This document shows positions 20,107-29,963 of a stretch of 64,000 bases of DNA, in pieces; the first letter of the stretch is position 1, and the number at the start of each line of letters is the position of its first letter. The position numbers and the translations under genes were made by a program. The notes under the pieces were generated by a model. It saw only the letters and a list, made by a program, of their open reading frames with translations. It did not search any database and was not told the origin of the DNA. This DNA comes from JAJEEA01 sp965116765 (lineage in GTDB: Bacteria; Acidobacteriota; Vicinamibacteria; Vicinamibacterales; UBA8438), in the NCBI GenBank assembly GCA_965116765.1, contig OZ220718.1, positions 4,650,001-4,714,000 on the forward strand, written 5' to 3'.

Positions 20107-21210
20107 CTACTCCGGCGCGGGGCGTCCGCCGATCTCGTTCTTCTCCCAGAGCTGACCGAGGCTGTAGTCTTCCAGCCAAGGCTTCAGCCGGGCCGGATCG
20201 AGTGCGGTGAACCGCGTGGCCCCGTCGACGCGGTCCGCCACCAGCACGTCTTCCGGTTCGAGGTGGTCCACGAGGAGGGGTGACTGGGTAGAGGCGATCA
20301 CCTGGCATTCGGTCGCTGCCTGCTTCATCAGCGAGGCCAGCAAGGTGATCGCGTAGGGATGCATGCCGATCTCGGGCTCGTCGGCCAGGATGATCGACGG
20401 TCTGTACTCTGCCGGCTGGAGAAACAGCGTCGCGAGCGCGATGAAGCGCAGTGTTCCGTCTGATAGTTGTGACGCATCGAAATAGGCGTCTGTACCTGCG
20501 TTTCCACTCGAGTCTGATCTTGTCGCGGTTCAGGCGCTGCGGCTCCAGGGTGAAATCTCGAAAGAACGGCGCGACCTGCCGAACCGTCTCGACGATGAAT
20601 CGATACGAATCCTCGTGCTTCTCGCGCAGAAGGTGAAGGAAGGGTGCCAGGTTCGAGCCGTCGGGGCGGAGATGGCGATTGTCGTTCACGTCGGCGGTCT
20701 TCTTCATGGGAGATGCGGCGCTGGTATCGTGAAAGTGATACACGCGCCAGTTACGAAGGCACTTTCGCACATATCGGGACGGGCCGTCAGATCCCGCCTG
20801 CTGATCCCGGCTTCCCGTCCCGCAGGCGCCGACGGGAGCATTTCGGCATGCGCCGGGGAGGGGCACGTGTGCGAGGAGAAAGCGGCTTCGGAGAGGGGGA
20901 CGAGCCTGTCTGCGTCGTTAGGCACAAGATCGATTGCGTACTGGTTCACTGCGTTTTCGAAGGAAACATGAATTTGTAGCTTGGGGGTGGATCGTGATCC
21001 GAAGTGCAGCACTCTGTCGGCACCGCCGGTCGTGGCGACATACTCCTGCAGGCGGCCCTCGCGGATGGCGTGGAGGAATGAGAACACGCCGAGGAAGTTC
21101 GTTTTGCCCGAACCGTTCGGGCCGATGAGCACCGTCAACGAACCTATCGCCAGGGTCAGAATCGATTCGATGCTCTTGAAACCCCGCACGGTGATGTAGT
21201 CCAGCATCAC
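20107..21210 (-). CDS. AAA_21-type ATPase with two frameshifts
   Basis: Three minus-strand frames together make one SMC/OLD-like ATPase of about 367 residues. Frame one starts at 21210 with DYITVRGFKSIES and the Walker A LIGPNGSGKTNFLGVFSFL. Homology then moves to a second frame near 20780 (RYVRKCLRNWRVYHFHDTS, MKKTADVNDNRHLRPDGSNL), a segment highly typical of this family. A second shift lies near 20483-20490. Beyond it the signature QLSDGTLRFIALATL, the Walker B with ILADEPEIGMHPYA and the switch region STQSPLLVDHLEPED are readable to 20107. Every catalytic motif is present, so the gene was recently intact or is intact with sequence errors. It forms an operon with DUF4276. Confidence 0.8.
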
Positions 21211-21264
21211 ACTCGCTCGTTGGGGTGCCCGCGCTCGGCGCGAAGGCCTGCTGGCACGACCGTC

Positions 21265-24200
21265 TCAGAAGCTGTAGCGCAACCCGAACTGCATCTCCCG
21301 GGCGTTCAGGGCGCTGAAGATGCGGCCGAAGTTCGGGGTGCCGAAGATGCGGTTGGGCACGTCGAAGTTGGCCCGGTTCAGCACGTTGAAGATCTCCCAG
21401 CGGAACTCCAGGCGGCCGGTGTCGCCGACGAACCAGTCCTTCTGCAGCGAGACGTCGACGTTGAAGAGGCCCGGGGCGAAGACGCTGTTGCGCAGGGCGC
21501 TGCCGAAGGTGAAGGGCGACTGCAGGGCGAAGGCGTCGGTGTTGAACCAGCGGTCGGGGGAGCGCTGGCCGGCGGGGAGGTTGGGGTCGCCGATCTGGTC
21601 GGGGCGCTGGGCGGGGCCCGAGCCGATGTTGGCGCGGTCCATGCCGAGGTTCACGGTGAACGGGGCGCCCGACTGCGCGGTGACGATGCCGTTCAGCCGC
21701 CACCCCGAGAAGAGCGCGGCGGCCCCGCCGGCCCCCTCGAAGAACGGGAGCTGCAGGGTGCCGCTGGCCACGAGCTGGTGGCGGTGGTCGAAGCTCGACA
21801 GGGCCACCTCGCCGGGGAAGATGTCGTTGACGTTCTGGGGGACGTTCGACTCGAACGCGGTGGCGCCGGGGCTCGAGGCGTCGTCCTTCGACTGCGACAG
21901 GGTGTAGGCGGCGTTGAACGAGTGCCGGCCGTCGAAGCGCCGCTCGGCCTTGAACGTCACCGCGTGGTAGATCGACTCGCCGTCGAAGCGGATGGCGCGG
22001 ATGCCGCTCAGCTCGGGCACCGGGCGCCGCTCGTCGATGGGCCCGGGGCCGGGCAGGGGCACGTTGCGGATGGTGGAGTTGTCGGCCCCGATGGTGTACG
22101 AGCCCATGTAGGACATCTCGACCATCGTCTGCCGCGTCGCCTCCATCTGCACGCCGCCGCTCCACGTCTGCGTGTACTCGACCCGGTAGTCGTTGTCCAT
22201 GATCGAGCCGCCGATGCTGCCGGTGGCGTCGCTGGTCAGGATGTCGCGGGTCTGGTGGGTGGGGACGAGCTGGTCCGACGGGGTGTCGATCTGCTTGAGG
22301 AAGAAGAACGGCAGGTTCCGGCTGAACGCGGTCTGCACGCTGTACGCCCACTGGTTCAGGAAGACGCCGTAGCCGCCGCGCAGCACCACCGAGCGCTGGT
22401 CGCCGAGCAGCAGCGCGAACCCGGCCCGGGGGGCGAGGCGGACCCGGCTCGGGCGCAGGAGGCTGCGGTCCCACCCGATCTCGGCCGAGGTCACCCAGGG
22501 AATGGGCATCAGCGGCAGCAGCGCCTCGGCCGCCGGCGAGATGTTGCCGGCGTCGTCGCTCGCGACGACGAAGCGTCCGCCCGGCACCGACAGGTCGATC
22601 GACGACAGACGGTTGTCGACGTCCCTCATGTGGGCGTTGTACTCGTAGCGCAGCCCGTAGTTGATGGTCAGGTTGTCGCGCGCCCGCCAGTCGTCCTGGG
22701 CGTAGAGGTGGAGCCACGTCGTGCGCGAGTCCTGGTCGCCGCCGCCGATGCCGGCCCGGGCCGAGGTCGGGTAGCCGAGGAGGAAGTCGGCCATGGCGTT
22801 GCCGCTCCACTGGCCGGTGTAGGCGAACGCGCCGCGCGCGGTGTCGGCGTTGACGGGGCGGAACCGCAGATGGAACAGGTAGCCGCCGAACTTGTAGCGG
22901 TGGTTGCCCTGGTCGATGAGGAAGTTGTCGTAGACCTCGAAGTGCTCGTTGTTGCGCGACACGAACGTCGTGGGGTCGCCCATGGTGCTGAACAGCCCCG
23001 CCGTCGAGATCTGCGGGAACCCGACGTCGCGCGGGTTCCGGCTCACCCCGAGCAGGCCCACCCGGTCGGCGAAGTCGGCCCCGGCGTTGAGGCTGTGCTG
23101 CCCGCCGTCCACCGACATGTAGCCGAAACGGAGCTCGTTCAGCTTGTTCCGGCCGATGGCCTTCGTGTAGCTCACCCCGACGTTGCGGGTCGTGGTGTCG
23201 AGGGTGCGGCCGAACCCCGGCACGAGGGACTCCTGCTGGACGCCGGTGCCGAACGGCTGGATCTCGTCGGCGTCGAAGGTGCTGACCCGCATGAAGAGGT
23301 GGTCGGCCTCGGCCGGCCGGTGGTCGACGCGCACGCTGAACTGGTGCACGTCCTTGTCCTGCGGCTCGACCGAGGTCAGGTTCTGGAACCGCTCGTCGCC
23401 CGTCGGCAGGGGCACGTTCGCGAGGAACTCGCCGGCGATGGGGTCGAGGCGGTCCGCCGGGATCCGGTTGCCCGGGAACGGCCGGCACGAGCCGGTGATC
23501 GGGTCGATGGTGAGCGGATCGCAGATGGGGTCCCAGCCCGAGAAATCCCCGGCCCGGACCGCCGCGTTCGGCACCGAGAAGGTCTTGGTGATCGAGCGCC
23601 GCGTATCCTGCCGCTCGTAGCTCGCGAAGAAGAACGTGCGGTCGCGGACGATGGGGCCGCCGAGGGTGCCGCCGTACTGGTCCTGGTCGAGCGGCGGCAC
23701 CGGCAGGCTGCGGTCGTCGAAGTAGTTGTGGGCGTCGAACCGCTCGTCGCGCATGAACTCGAACAGGCTCCCGTGGAAGTTGTTCGCGCCCGAGCGGGTC
23801 GCCACGTTGATCAGGGCCGACGCCTTCCCCCCGAACTCGGGCGGGTACATCGACTTCTGGATCTTGAACTCCTGGATGGAGTCGACCGACGGGTTGATGA
23901 CGAGGTTGTTGAAGAGCTCGTCGGTGACCTTGAACCCGTCGAGCATGTAGATGTTGTGCCCGGCCCGCTGCCCCCCGACGTTGGGCAGGGGCCCCGCCTG
24001 CTGGAGGGCGCCGCCCCGGGTGCCGCCGGGGGGGATGACCACCGCGTCGCTGAGCTGGGCGAGCTGCAGGAACTGCCGGCCGTTCAGGGGGATCGTCTCG
24101 ACCTCGCGGGTCTCGATGACGTCGCTGATCTCGGCCGTCGTGGTCTGGAGCAGGGGGCGCTGACCTCGACCGTCACCTCCTCGCTGACCGCGCCGAGGGC

Positions 24201-24629
24201 CAGCGTGAACTCGAGCTGCAGGGTGCGGCCGACCTCGAGCCGGATGCCGGTCTGGGTCGAGCGCTGGAAGCCGGGCAGCTCGGCGGTGACGGTCCACTCG
24301 CCGGTGGCGAGGCCGGGGAGGAAGAACCGTCCTTCGCCGTCGGTGACCCGCTCGATGACCGTCCCGCTCGCGGGATGGGTGGCCACGACGAGGGTGCCCG
24401 GCAGGACCGCGCCGCTCTCGTCCGCCACGACGCCCAGCAGCTCGGCGGTGTTGGTCTGGGCCGTGGCGGTCGCGCCGGCCGCCAGCAGCATCAGCAGGGC
24501 CGTCGCCCACCTGGCCCACGATCGCGTCCGATTCGTGCAGACGATCCGGCCTCGCCGCGCGGCGTCTGCACCGGCCCAGCCGGCGGCGCTCCGCCGGCAC
24601 GACAGCCATCGAAATCCGTGTCGGTGCAT
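21265..24629 (-). CDS. Oar-like TonB-dependent receptor with carboxypeptidase-regulatory domain, one frameshift
   Basis: The product is an outer-membrane protein of about 1120 residues for TonB-driven uptake or surface interaction. The first part, from ATG 24629, has a signal-like helix (WATALLMLLAAGATATAQ) and a carboxypeptidase-regulatory fold (AELLGVVADESGAVLPGTLV, GRFFLPGLATGEWTV). The plug follows (EISDVIETREVETIPLNGRQF, GHNIYMLDGFKVTDELFNN), then a long barrel ending in the outer-membrane signature FGLRYSF. The two parts lie in different frames; adding one G to the run at 24153-24157 joins VEVSAP to LLQTTTAEIS. This is very probably a base-calling deletion. The family is expanded in Acidobacteriota and Bacteroidota. 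The substrate is unknown. Confidence 0.92.
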
Positions 24630-24635
24630 CCCTCA

Positions 24636-24641
24636 ATTATA
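24636..24641 (-). promoter_or_regulatory. perfect -10 hexamer placing transcription start at the TonB receptor ATG
   Basis: On the minus strand TATAAT is followed by TGAGGG and then the ATG at 24629. With the usual 6-7 base distance, transcription would start at or next to the A of the start codon, giving a leaderless mRNA. No convincing -35 is visible 17 bases upstream, where the DNA is GC-rich. If the real start codon is further in, the hexamer would simply be a normal promoter. Confidence 0.5.
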
Positions 24642-24757
24642 GGGCGGGCGGCCATGGGGTGGGCGGCTATAGAGCGGCTACAGGGTAGAGCGGCTACAGG
24701 GTGGGTGGCCGGTCTGACTCCGGCGGGAAGGCGCCAGCGCGCCCATCGTCGCCGGAC

Positions 24758-24796
24758 GGCTCCGCCGGGCGCCCGACCGACCCGGCGGGAATCCGC
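24758..24796 (-). repeat. dispersed intergenic repeat, copy F
   Basis: Read on the minus strand, this stretch gives CGCGGATTCCCGCCGGGTCG then GTCGGGCGCCCGGCGGAGCC. It aligns with the plus-strand copies at 17571 and 45573. It lies in the 280-base gap between lpxB and the TonB receptor, which otherwise holds nothing I recognise. Confidence 0.6.
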
Positions 24797-24908
24797 GTTC
24801 GTGGACGGCGCAGACTCCTGCCGGCCGCGATCGCGAGGACGCGCCCGGCGTCGCGGCGGTTGGCCCGGGCCCTCCAGCTTGTGCCGGCCGCCCCCGCCGC
24901 CGATGGCG

Positions 24909-26057
24909 TCATCCGCCGGCCGCAACGGTCAGGACGTGCTCGGCGGCGCGGCGGCTGGCCCCGGGCCCTCCCAGCTTCTCGCGCACCTCGCGCAGGGCCT
25001 GCCGCGTGCGGGCGGCGTGCGCCTCGTCCGACAGGAAGCGCACCGCGTCGTCCGCCACCACCGCCGGCGTGAACGCGGCCTGGGCGTACTCGGGCACGAC
25101 GGTCCGACCCGCCACCAGGTTGACCATGCCGAACGCGTTCACCTTGATGAACCGCCGCGCCATCCAGTACGTCAGCGGCGAGAGCCGGTAGACGACCACC
25201 ATCGGCCGCTCGTGTATCGCGGTCTGGACGGTGGCGGTGCCCGACGCGGTGAGCACGACGTCGGCCGCGGCGAGCACCGCGTCGGTCTGCGACTCGACGA
25301 CCCTCGGCGGCGTCCCCGCGCCCCGCAGCACCGCGAGCGGCTCGAGCAGGGAATCGGGCAGGCCGGGGGCGCGCGCAACGACGAACTGCGCCGGCGGGAC
25401 GCGTTCGCGGATGCGCCGGGCCGCGGCCGCCATGTCCGGCAGGATGCGGCGCACCTCGTTGGGGCGGCTGCCCGGGAGCAGCGCCACCACCGGCGCCGTC
25501 GCCTCGAGCTCGTGCTGCCGGCGGAACGTCTCCCGGTCCGCGGCGGCCGGCGCCAGGTCGAGCAGCGGGTGCCCGACGAACGAGACGGGGATCCCCGCCT
25601 CGCGGTACAGCGGCGTCTCGAACGGGAAGATGACGAGGGCCCGGGTCACGAACCCCCGCATGGTCCGGAACCGGCCGCTCCGCCACGCCCACGCCTGGGG
25701 GCCGATGTAGTAGACGACGGGGATGCCGAGGGCCGCGACGGCCGCGCCGATCCGGAAGTTGACCTCGGGAAAGTCGATGGCCACGAACACGTCGGGGCGT
25801 TCGGCCCGCGCCGCCCGCACGAGGCGGCGGTAGGTCCGCCAGGTGTGCGGCAGCACCGACAACGCCTCGGTCAGCCCGGTGGCCGCGAGCCCCGCGTAGT
25901 CGGCGGTGAGGCGTCCTCCCGCCGCCGCGAGCTGTCTTCCTCCGAGCCCGAAGACCTCCGCGCCCGGGCTCAGCCGGCGGATCTCGCGCGTCAGGGCGCC
26001 CGCGTACAGGTCGCCCGACGGCTCGCCGCACGAGAGCATCACCCTGGGCGCCGGCAT
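24909..26057 (-). CDS. lpxB: lipid-A-disaccharide synthase LpxB
   Basis: The 382-residue glycosyltransferase joins UDP-2,3-diacylglucosamine and lipid X to make the lipid A disaccharide. Characteristic blocks are MLSCGEPSGDLYAGALTREI at the start, DFPEVNFRIG, the YYIGPQAWAWRSGR motif, LPGSRPNEVRRILP, and the C-terminal TASGTATVQTAI and EYAQAAFTPAVV. The length and order match the family. It starts at ATG 26057, 47 bases after the M16 peptidase gene on the same strand. It may be in the same operon, although lpx genes elsewhere (lpxD at 33.2 kb here) are not adjacent. Confidence 0.96.
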   Translation of the reverse strand: MPAPRVMLSCGEPSGDLYAGALTREIRRLSPGAEVFGLGGRQLAAAGGRLTADYAGLAATGLTEALSVLPHTWRTYRRLVRAARAERPDVFVAIDFPEVNFRIGAAVAALGIPVVYYIGPQAWAWRSGRFRTMRGFVTRALVIFPFETPLYREAGIPVSFVGHPLLDLAPAAADRETFRRQHELEATAPVVALLPGSRPNEVRRILPDMAAAARRIRERVPPAQFVVARAPGLPDSLLEPLAVLRGAGTPPRVVESQTDAVLAAADVVLTASGTATVQTAIHERPMVVVYRLSPLTYWMARRFIKVNAFGMVNLVAGRTVVPEYAQAAFTPAVVADDAVRFLSDEAHAARTRQALREVREKLGGPGASRRAAEHVLTVAAGG

Positions 26058-26104
26058 GGTGGGTGACCACCGCTGCCTGGCGGCTTCGCCCTCCCGGCGT
26101 CGGG

Positions 26105-27710
26105 TCAACGCCGCAGGTCGGGGCTCGACAGGTCCAGCTCGGCCACCGACAGGACCTCGACGTTGCCGAACCCGGCCCGCCGGAGGTCGTTCACGAACGC
26201 GCGCGCCTCGCCCACGAGCACGATCGCGAGGCGGTCGGGCTGCAGGTAGGCGCGCGCCACCCGCCGGATGTCCTCCACCGTGACCGCGTTGATCCGGTTC
26301 GGGTAGTTCGGGAGATCGTCGAGGTCGAGGCCGTACAGCAGCGCCTCGAGCACCTGCGAGGCGATGGCGTTGGGGGTCTCGATGGTCAGCGGGAAGTTCC
26401 CGGCCAGGTAGGCCTGGGCGTTCTCGAGCTCGCGCCGGCTCACCCGCTCGCGCCGCAGGCGGCCCACCTCGCCGACCATCAGCCGCAACGCCTCGACCGT
26501 GGCCTCGGTGCGGGTGTCGGTCTTGCCGACGAAGTCGCCGCCGTAGCGGCGGCTGCCAATCTCGGCCGAGGCCGAGTAGGTCAGCGACCGTTCCGTCCTC
26601 AGCACGCTGCCGAGCCGATTGCCCCCCTCGCCGCCGAGGATCTTGATGGCGACGTCGAACGGCAGGTGGTCGGGGCTGGCGCGGGGCAGGGCGGCGTGCC
26701 CCATCCGGATGGCCGTCTGCAGCGAGCCCGGCTTGTCGATGACGACTATCCGGCGGGCGGGCTCGGGTATCTCGCCGATCGGGGGGCTCCGCCGCCTCGG
26801 TCCGGGGCGTCCAGTCGCCGAACGTCCGTTCAGCCGCCGCGAACGCCGACTCGGCGTCGACGTCGCCGACGATCGCGAGCAGGGCGTTGTTGGGCGCGTA
26901 GTGCGCGGCGTGGAAGTCGACGAGATCGTCGCGCGTGATCCGCCGCACCGACTCCGGGGTGCCGTTCGACGGCTGCCCGTAGGGGTGCGACGCGTAGATC
27001 AGCCGCGAGAGGACGACCCCCGACAGGTACTCCGGGTCGTCGTAGCTGACCTGGAACCCCGACAGCACCTGCTGGCGCTCGCGCTCGATCTCGGCCGGCG
27101 CGAACGCCGGGTTTCGGGCGGTGTCGGCGACCATGTCCAGCCCGAACTCGAAGCTGTCGGTCATGACGAGGACGTTGACGAAGGTCAGGTCCGTGCCCGC
27201 GCCGGCGCTGAGAATGCCGCCGATCGAGTCGATGGCGTCCGCGACTTCGGTGGCGCCCCGGCTCGTCGTGCCCTGGTCGAGGAGCGCGCCCGTGAATGTC
27301 GCGACCCCCGGCTTGCCGGCCGGGTCGTACGCCGATCCGGCTCCGATGAGCAGCCGCAGGTTGACCGCGGGTTGCTCGTGGTGCATCACCACCACCACCC
27401 GCAGACCGTTGTCGAGGGTCCGGACCTCGTAGGGCGGGAACGTCGCCTGGTGCCACGGCAGCGGGGGCGGCGGGCTCTCCCGCGGCCAGTCCACCGGCTG
27501 CTGGGCCAGCGCCGCCGTCGCGATCGCCGACAGGCAGAGGAGCAGGAGCCCGCGCCGTGCAACGGCAGGATTGGCTGGGCGCCCATCGGATGCCGCGGCG
27601 CGACCTTGCGGTCGCGATGGAGTTTCGCGGGCGCGAAGCTCCCGGGGCGACGAGGGGCCGGCCAAGCCGGCGGTGCCCGTGCCGGACCTCGCGCGAGGGG
27701 CCTTGCTCAT
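26105..27710 (-). CDS. M16 peptidase-family subunit lacking the zinc motif, one frameshift
   Basis: The product is a pitrilysin (M16B)-like protein of about 535 residues, exported by a signal at residues 52-69 (GLLLLCLSAIATAALAQ). The strand YEVRTLDNGLRVVVVMHHEQP aligns with M16 proteins. The place of HxxEH reads KPGVATFTGALLDQGT, so this is the non-catalytic partner subunit. The C-terminal half (LPFDVAIKILGGEGGNRLGSV, RTERSLTYSASAEIG) is in the next frame. Removing one base from the run of six G at 26781-26786 links EPP to IGEIPEPARRIVV. It overlaps the active M16 gene by 4 bases (ATGA), which fixes the start and implies a heterodimer. The N terminus before the signal is unusually long and may include a repeat fragment. 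Confidence 0.88.
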
Positions 27711-29143
27711 TCTTCGTCTCCCGGCCGGAAGAAGGAGCGCCCGGGCGGCGGGGCGGGCAGAATCGTCAGCACCAGCCGGTTCTCCTCGGTGAAGTAGGTC
27801 CGGGCCACCCGCTGCACGTCCTCGCGGGTGACGTTCATGAAGACGTCGAACTCGGCGTCGACGGTGGTGACGTCGTCGTGCATCACCGCCGCGTGGACGA
27901 GGTGCGAGGCCTTCTGCTCGATGGTGAGGCGGCCGAACACGTAGTCTCGCGCGAACTGGTTCTTGGCCTGCTGCAGCTCCCGCTCGGTGATCAGCTCCGT
28001 CTTCAGCCGGTCCAGCTCCTCGATGAGCGCCGCCTCCGACTCGGCCGGCGTGCGCCCCGGCTGGACGATGGACACGGCGTAGAACAGGTTCGGGTCCTCG
28101 ATGAGCAGGCCGTCGCCCACCGCGGAAACCGCGAGCTGGTCCTCGTAGACCAGCCGGCGGTAGATGCGCGAGCTCTCGCCGTCGGAGAGCACCTTGGTCG
28201 CGATGTGCAGCGGGTACGCGTCGGGGTGCCCGTCGTAGGTGATGTGGTGGGCCACGATGACCGCGGGCAGGGGCCAGTTCTCGGATTGCGTCAGCGTCAC
28301 CCGGCGTTCTTCGGTGAAGGGCGGCTCGCGGGGGATGTCGCGGGGCACCGGGCGCTTCGCCTTCGGCACCCGGTCGAAGTACAGCTTGATGTAGGCCAGT
28401 GCCCGCTCGGGGTCGAAGTCGCCGACCAGCACCAGGGTCGCGTTCTCAGGCACGTAGTAGGTGTCGAAGAAGTCGCGCACGTCGTCGACCGAGGCGGCCT
28501 CGAGGTCCTCCATGCTGCCGATGACCGAGTGCTTGTACGGGTGCACCGTGTAGGCGTGGTCGTACAGAATCTCCGACAGCAGGCCGAACGGGGCGTCCTC
28601 GTAGCGCCAGCGGCGCTCCTCCTTGACCACCTCGCGCTCGGCCTCGAACGTCCGCTGGTCGATGCGCAGCGTGGCCATCCGGTCCGCCTCCAGCCACAGG
28701 ACCAGCGGCAGGTACTGCGACGGCACCGTCTGCAGGTACGTCGTGGCGTCCTCGGTCGTGTAGGCGTTCCCGTCGCCTCCGACCCGGGAGATCATCGTCA
28801 GGTGCGAGTCGGGGAGCACGTTCTTCGAGCCCTTGAACATCATGTGCTCGAACAGGTGGGCGAACCCGGTGCGGCCGGGGGGCTCGTTCTTCGACCCGAC
28901 GTGGTAGACCATCTGCAGGTGGACGATGGGCGTCGAGTGGTCCTCGGAGAGGATCACCCTCAGGCCGTTGTCCAGCGTGTGCATCTCGTAGTCGAGCGGG
29001 GTCGGCCGGACCGCGCCGTCCAGGGTGGACGAGACGGTGAGCAGGCCGGCGAGGACGACGAGGAGCATTCTGCCGGACACGGGGGGGCTCGCGCCGGAAC
29101 CGCCGCGCCGCCGCCGGATCGCGGGGAGAATCGTCTGAAGCAT
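27707..29143 (-). CDS. M16B zinc peptidase, catalytic subunit
   Basis: The 478-residue exported metallopeptidase carries the inverted zinc motif HLFEH at residues 96-100 (RTGFAHLFEHMMFKGSKN). The third ligand lies in the downstream acidic stretch FEAEREVVKEERRWR. A signal segment (MLLVVLAGLLTVSS) lies at about residues 26-40. The paired non-catalytic subunit follows with a 4-base overlap, the same arrangement as known two-subunit bacterial M16 peptidases. These degrade or process peptides in the periplasm. Upstream, 29144-29261 holds no recognisable feature. Confidence 0.95.
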   Translation of the reverse strand: MLQTILPAIRRRRGGSGASPPVSGRMLLVVLAGLLTVSSTLDGAVRPTPLDYEMHTLDNGLRVILSEDHSTPIVHLQMVYHVGSKNEPPGRTGFAHLFEHMMFKGSKNVLPDSHLTMISRVGGDGNAYTTEDATTYLQTVPSQYLPLVLWLEADRMATLRIDQRTFEAEREVVKEERRWRYEDAPFGLLSEILYDHAYTVHPYKHSVIGSMEDLEAASVDDVRDFFDTYYVPENATLVLVGDFDPERALAYIKLYFDRVPKAKRPVPRDIPREPPFTEERRVTLTQSENWPLPAVIVAHHITYDGHPDAYPLHIATKVLSDGESSRIYRRLVYEDQLAVSAVGDGLLIEDPNLFYAVSIVQPGRTPAESEAALIEELDRLKTELITERELQQAKNQFARDYVFGRLTIEQKASHLVHAAVMHDDVTTVDAEFDVFMNVTREDVQRVARTYFTEENRLVLTILPAPPPGRSFFRPGDEE

Positions 29144-29261
29144 GTGCCGAATTATGGCACAACACGGGCCGCTCGGCAGGAACAGCGGGTCTGCTCGGCA
29201 TCAGTCGGGTGCGTCGCACAGGCGGCGCCGAGCCGATCGTCGTCCGACCGATCAGGCGTCT

Positions 29262-29963
29262 CTACTTCCGCAGCCTGAGCTTCCTCTGGCCGGGTTCCGC
29301 CGCGGCTTGTCCAGCCCCTTGTGATCTCGGCCGGACCGGCAACAGGGCGTGCCGAACTTCGATCTCACCCCCCGATTGTCGGCGATGGCGGCTGAAGAAC
29401 CGTTTCGACTCGCCGATGGCTGCGGCGTCTCGCGGTCTGGCGACGAGGCCGACCTCCTGGCGCAGTTCGACAATCCTTCGGCGGACGTTCGATTCCGCGT
29501 ACACCAAGTCGCCGTCGAGAACGTAGCCGAGCATACACGCAACGGGAAGACCCTCCGCGTACTGCTCCTCGACGAACCGTGACAGGCCGTGTTTGACGTA
29601 TCTGCCGGCCAGCGATCTCCTGCCGTCCTTGCGTACTTCGTTCAGGCGCTTGCACTCGTACGCGAGGTAAATATCGCGGTCCTGATTCAGGAAGACGGCG
29701 ATGTCCACGCTGCCAGTGCTGTATGCCGTTCCTTCTGCGGTATGCCCAAAGGGTTCGTACTGGAATTCGATCCAGTGAAATCGCCGAAGAACATCAGGAT
29801 CGTTCTTCAGAAGATCCACCAGGTTTGTGGTGATGGTGTCCTCGCCCGGATGCCTCGGCAACTTGTCGAGACACCGGCGCCAGACGGCCGTGACACGTTC
29901 CAGAAACCGCGCGTCGAACGACCGGAATCGGTTCCCCCAGGCGGCTGGGTTGCCGGTGAGCAT
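29262..29963 (-). CDS. PD-(D/E)xK nuclease paired with an adenine methyltransferase
   Basis: The 233-residue protein has the core of a PD-(D/E)xK nuclease: GSVDIAVFL with Asp87, followed by IYLAYECKRL with Glu103 and Lys105. An N-terminal helical part contains EDTITTNLVDLL, and conserved-looking RYVKHGLSRFVEEQYAEGLPVACMLGYVLDG follows the active site. The end (SRHRRQSGGEIEVRHALLPV) reads as a final strand, then a short tail. Its ATG shares one base with the stop of the methyltransferase gene (TGATG), so translation is coupled. This context makes a restriction or restriction-like nuclease the best inference. Target sequence and cleavage are unknown. Confidence 0.75.
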   Translation of the reverse strand: MLTGNPAAWGNRFRSFDARFLERVTAVWRRCLDKLPRHPGEDTITTNLVDLLKNDPDVLRRFHWIEFQYEPFGHTAEGTAYSTGSVDIAVFLNQDRDIYLAYECKRLNEVRKDGRRSLAGRYVKHGLSRFVEEQYAEGLPVACMLGYVLDGDLVYAESNVRRRIVELRQEVGLVARPRDAAAIGESKRFFSRHRRQSGGEIEVRHALLPVRPRSQGAGQAAAEPGQRKLRLRK

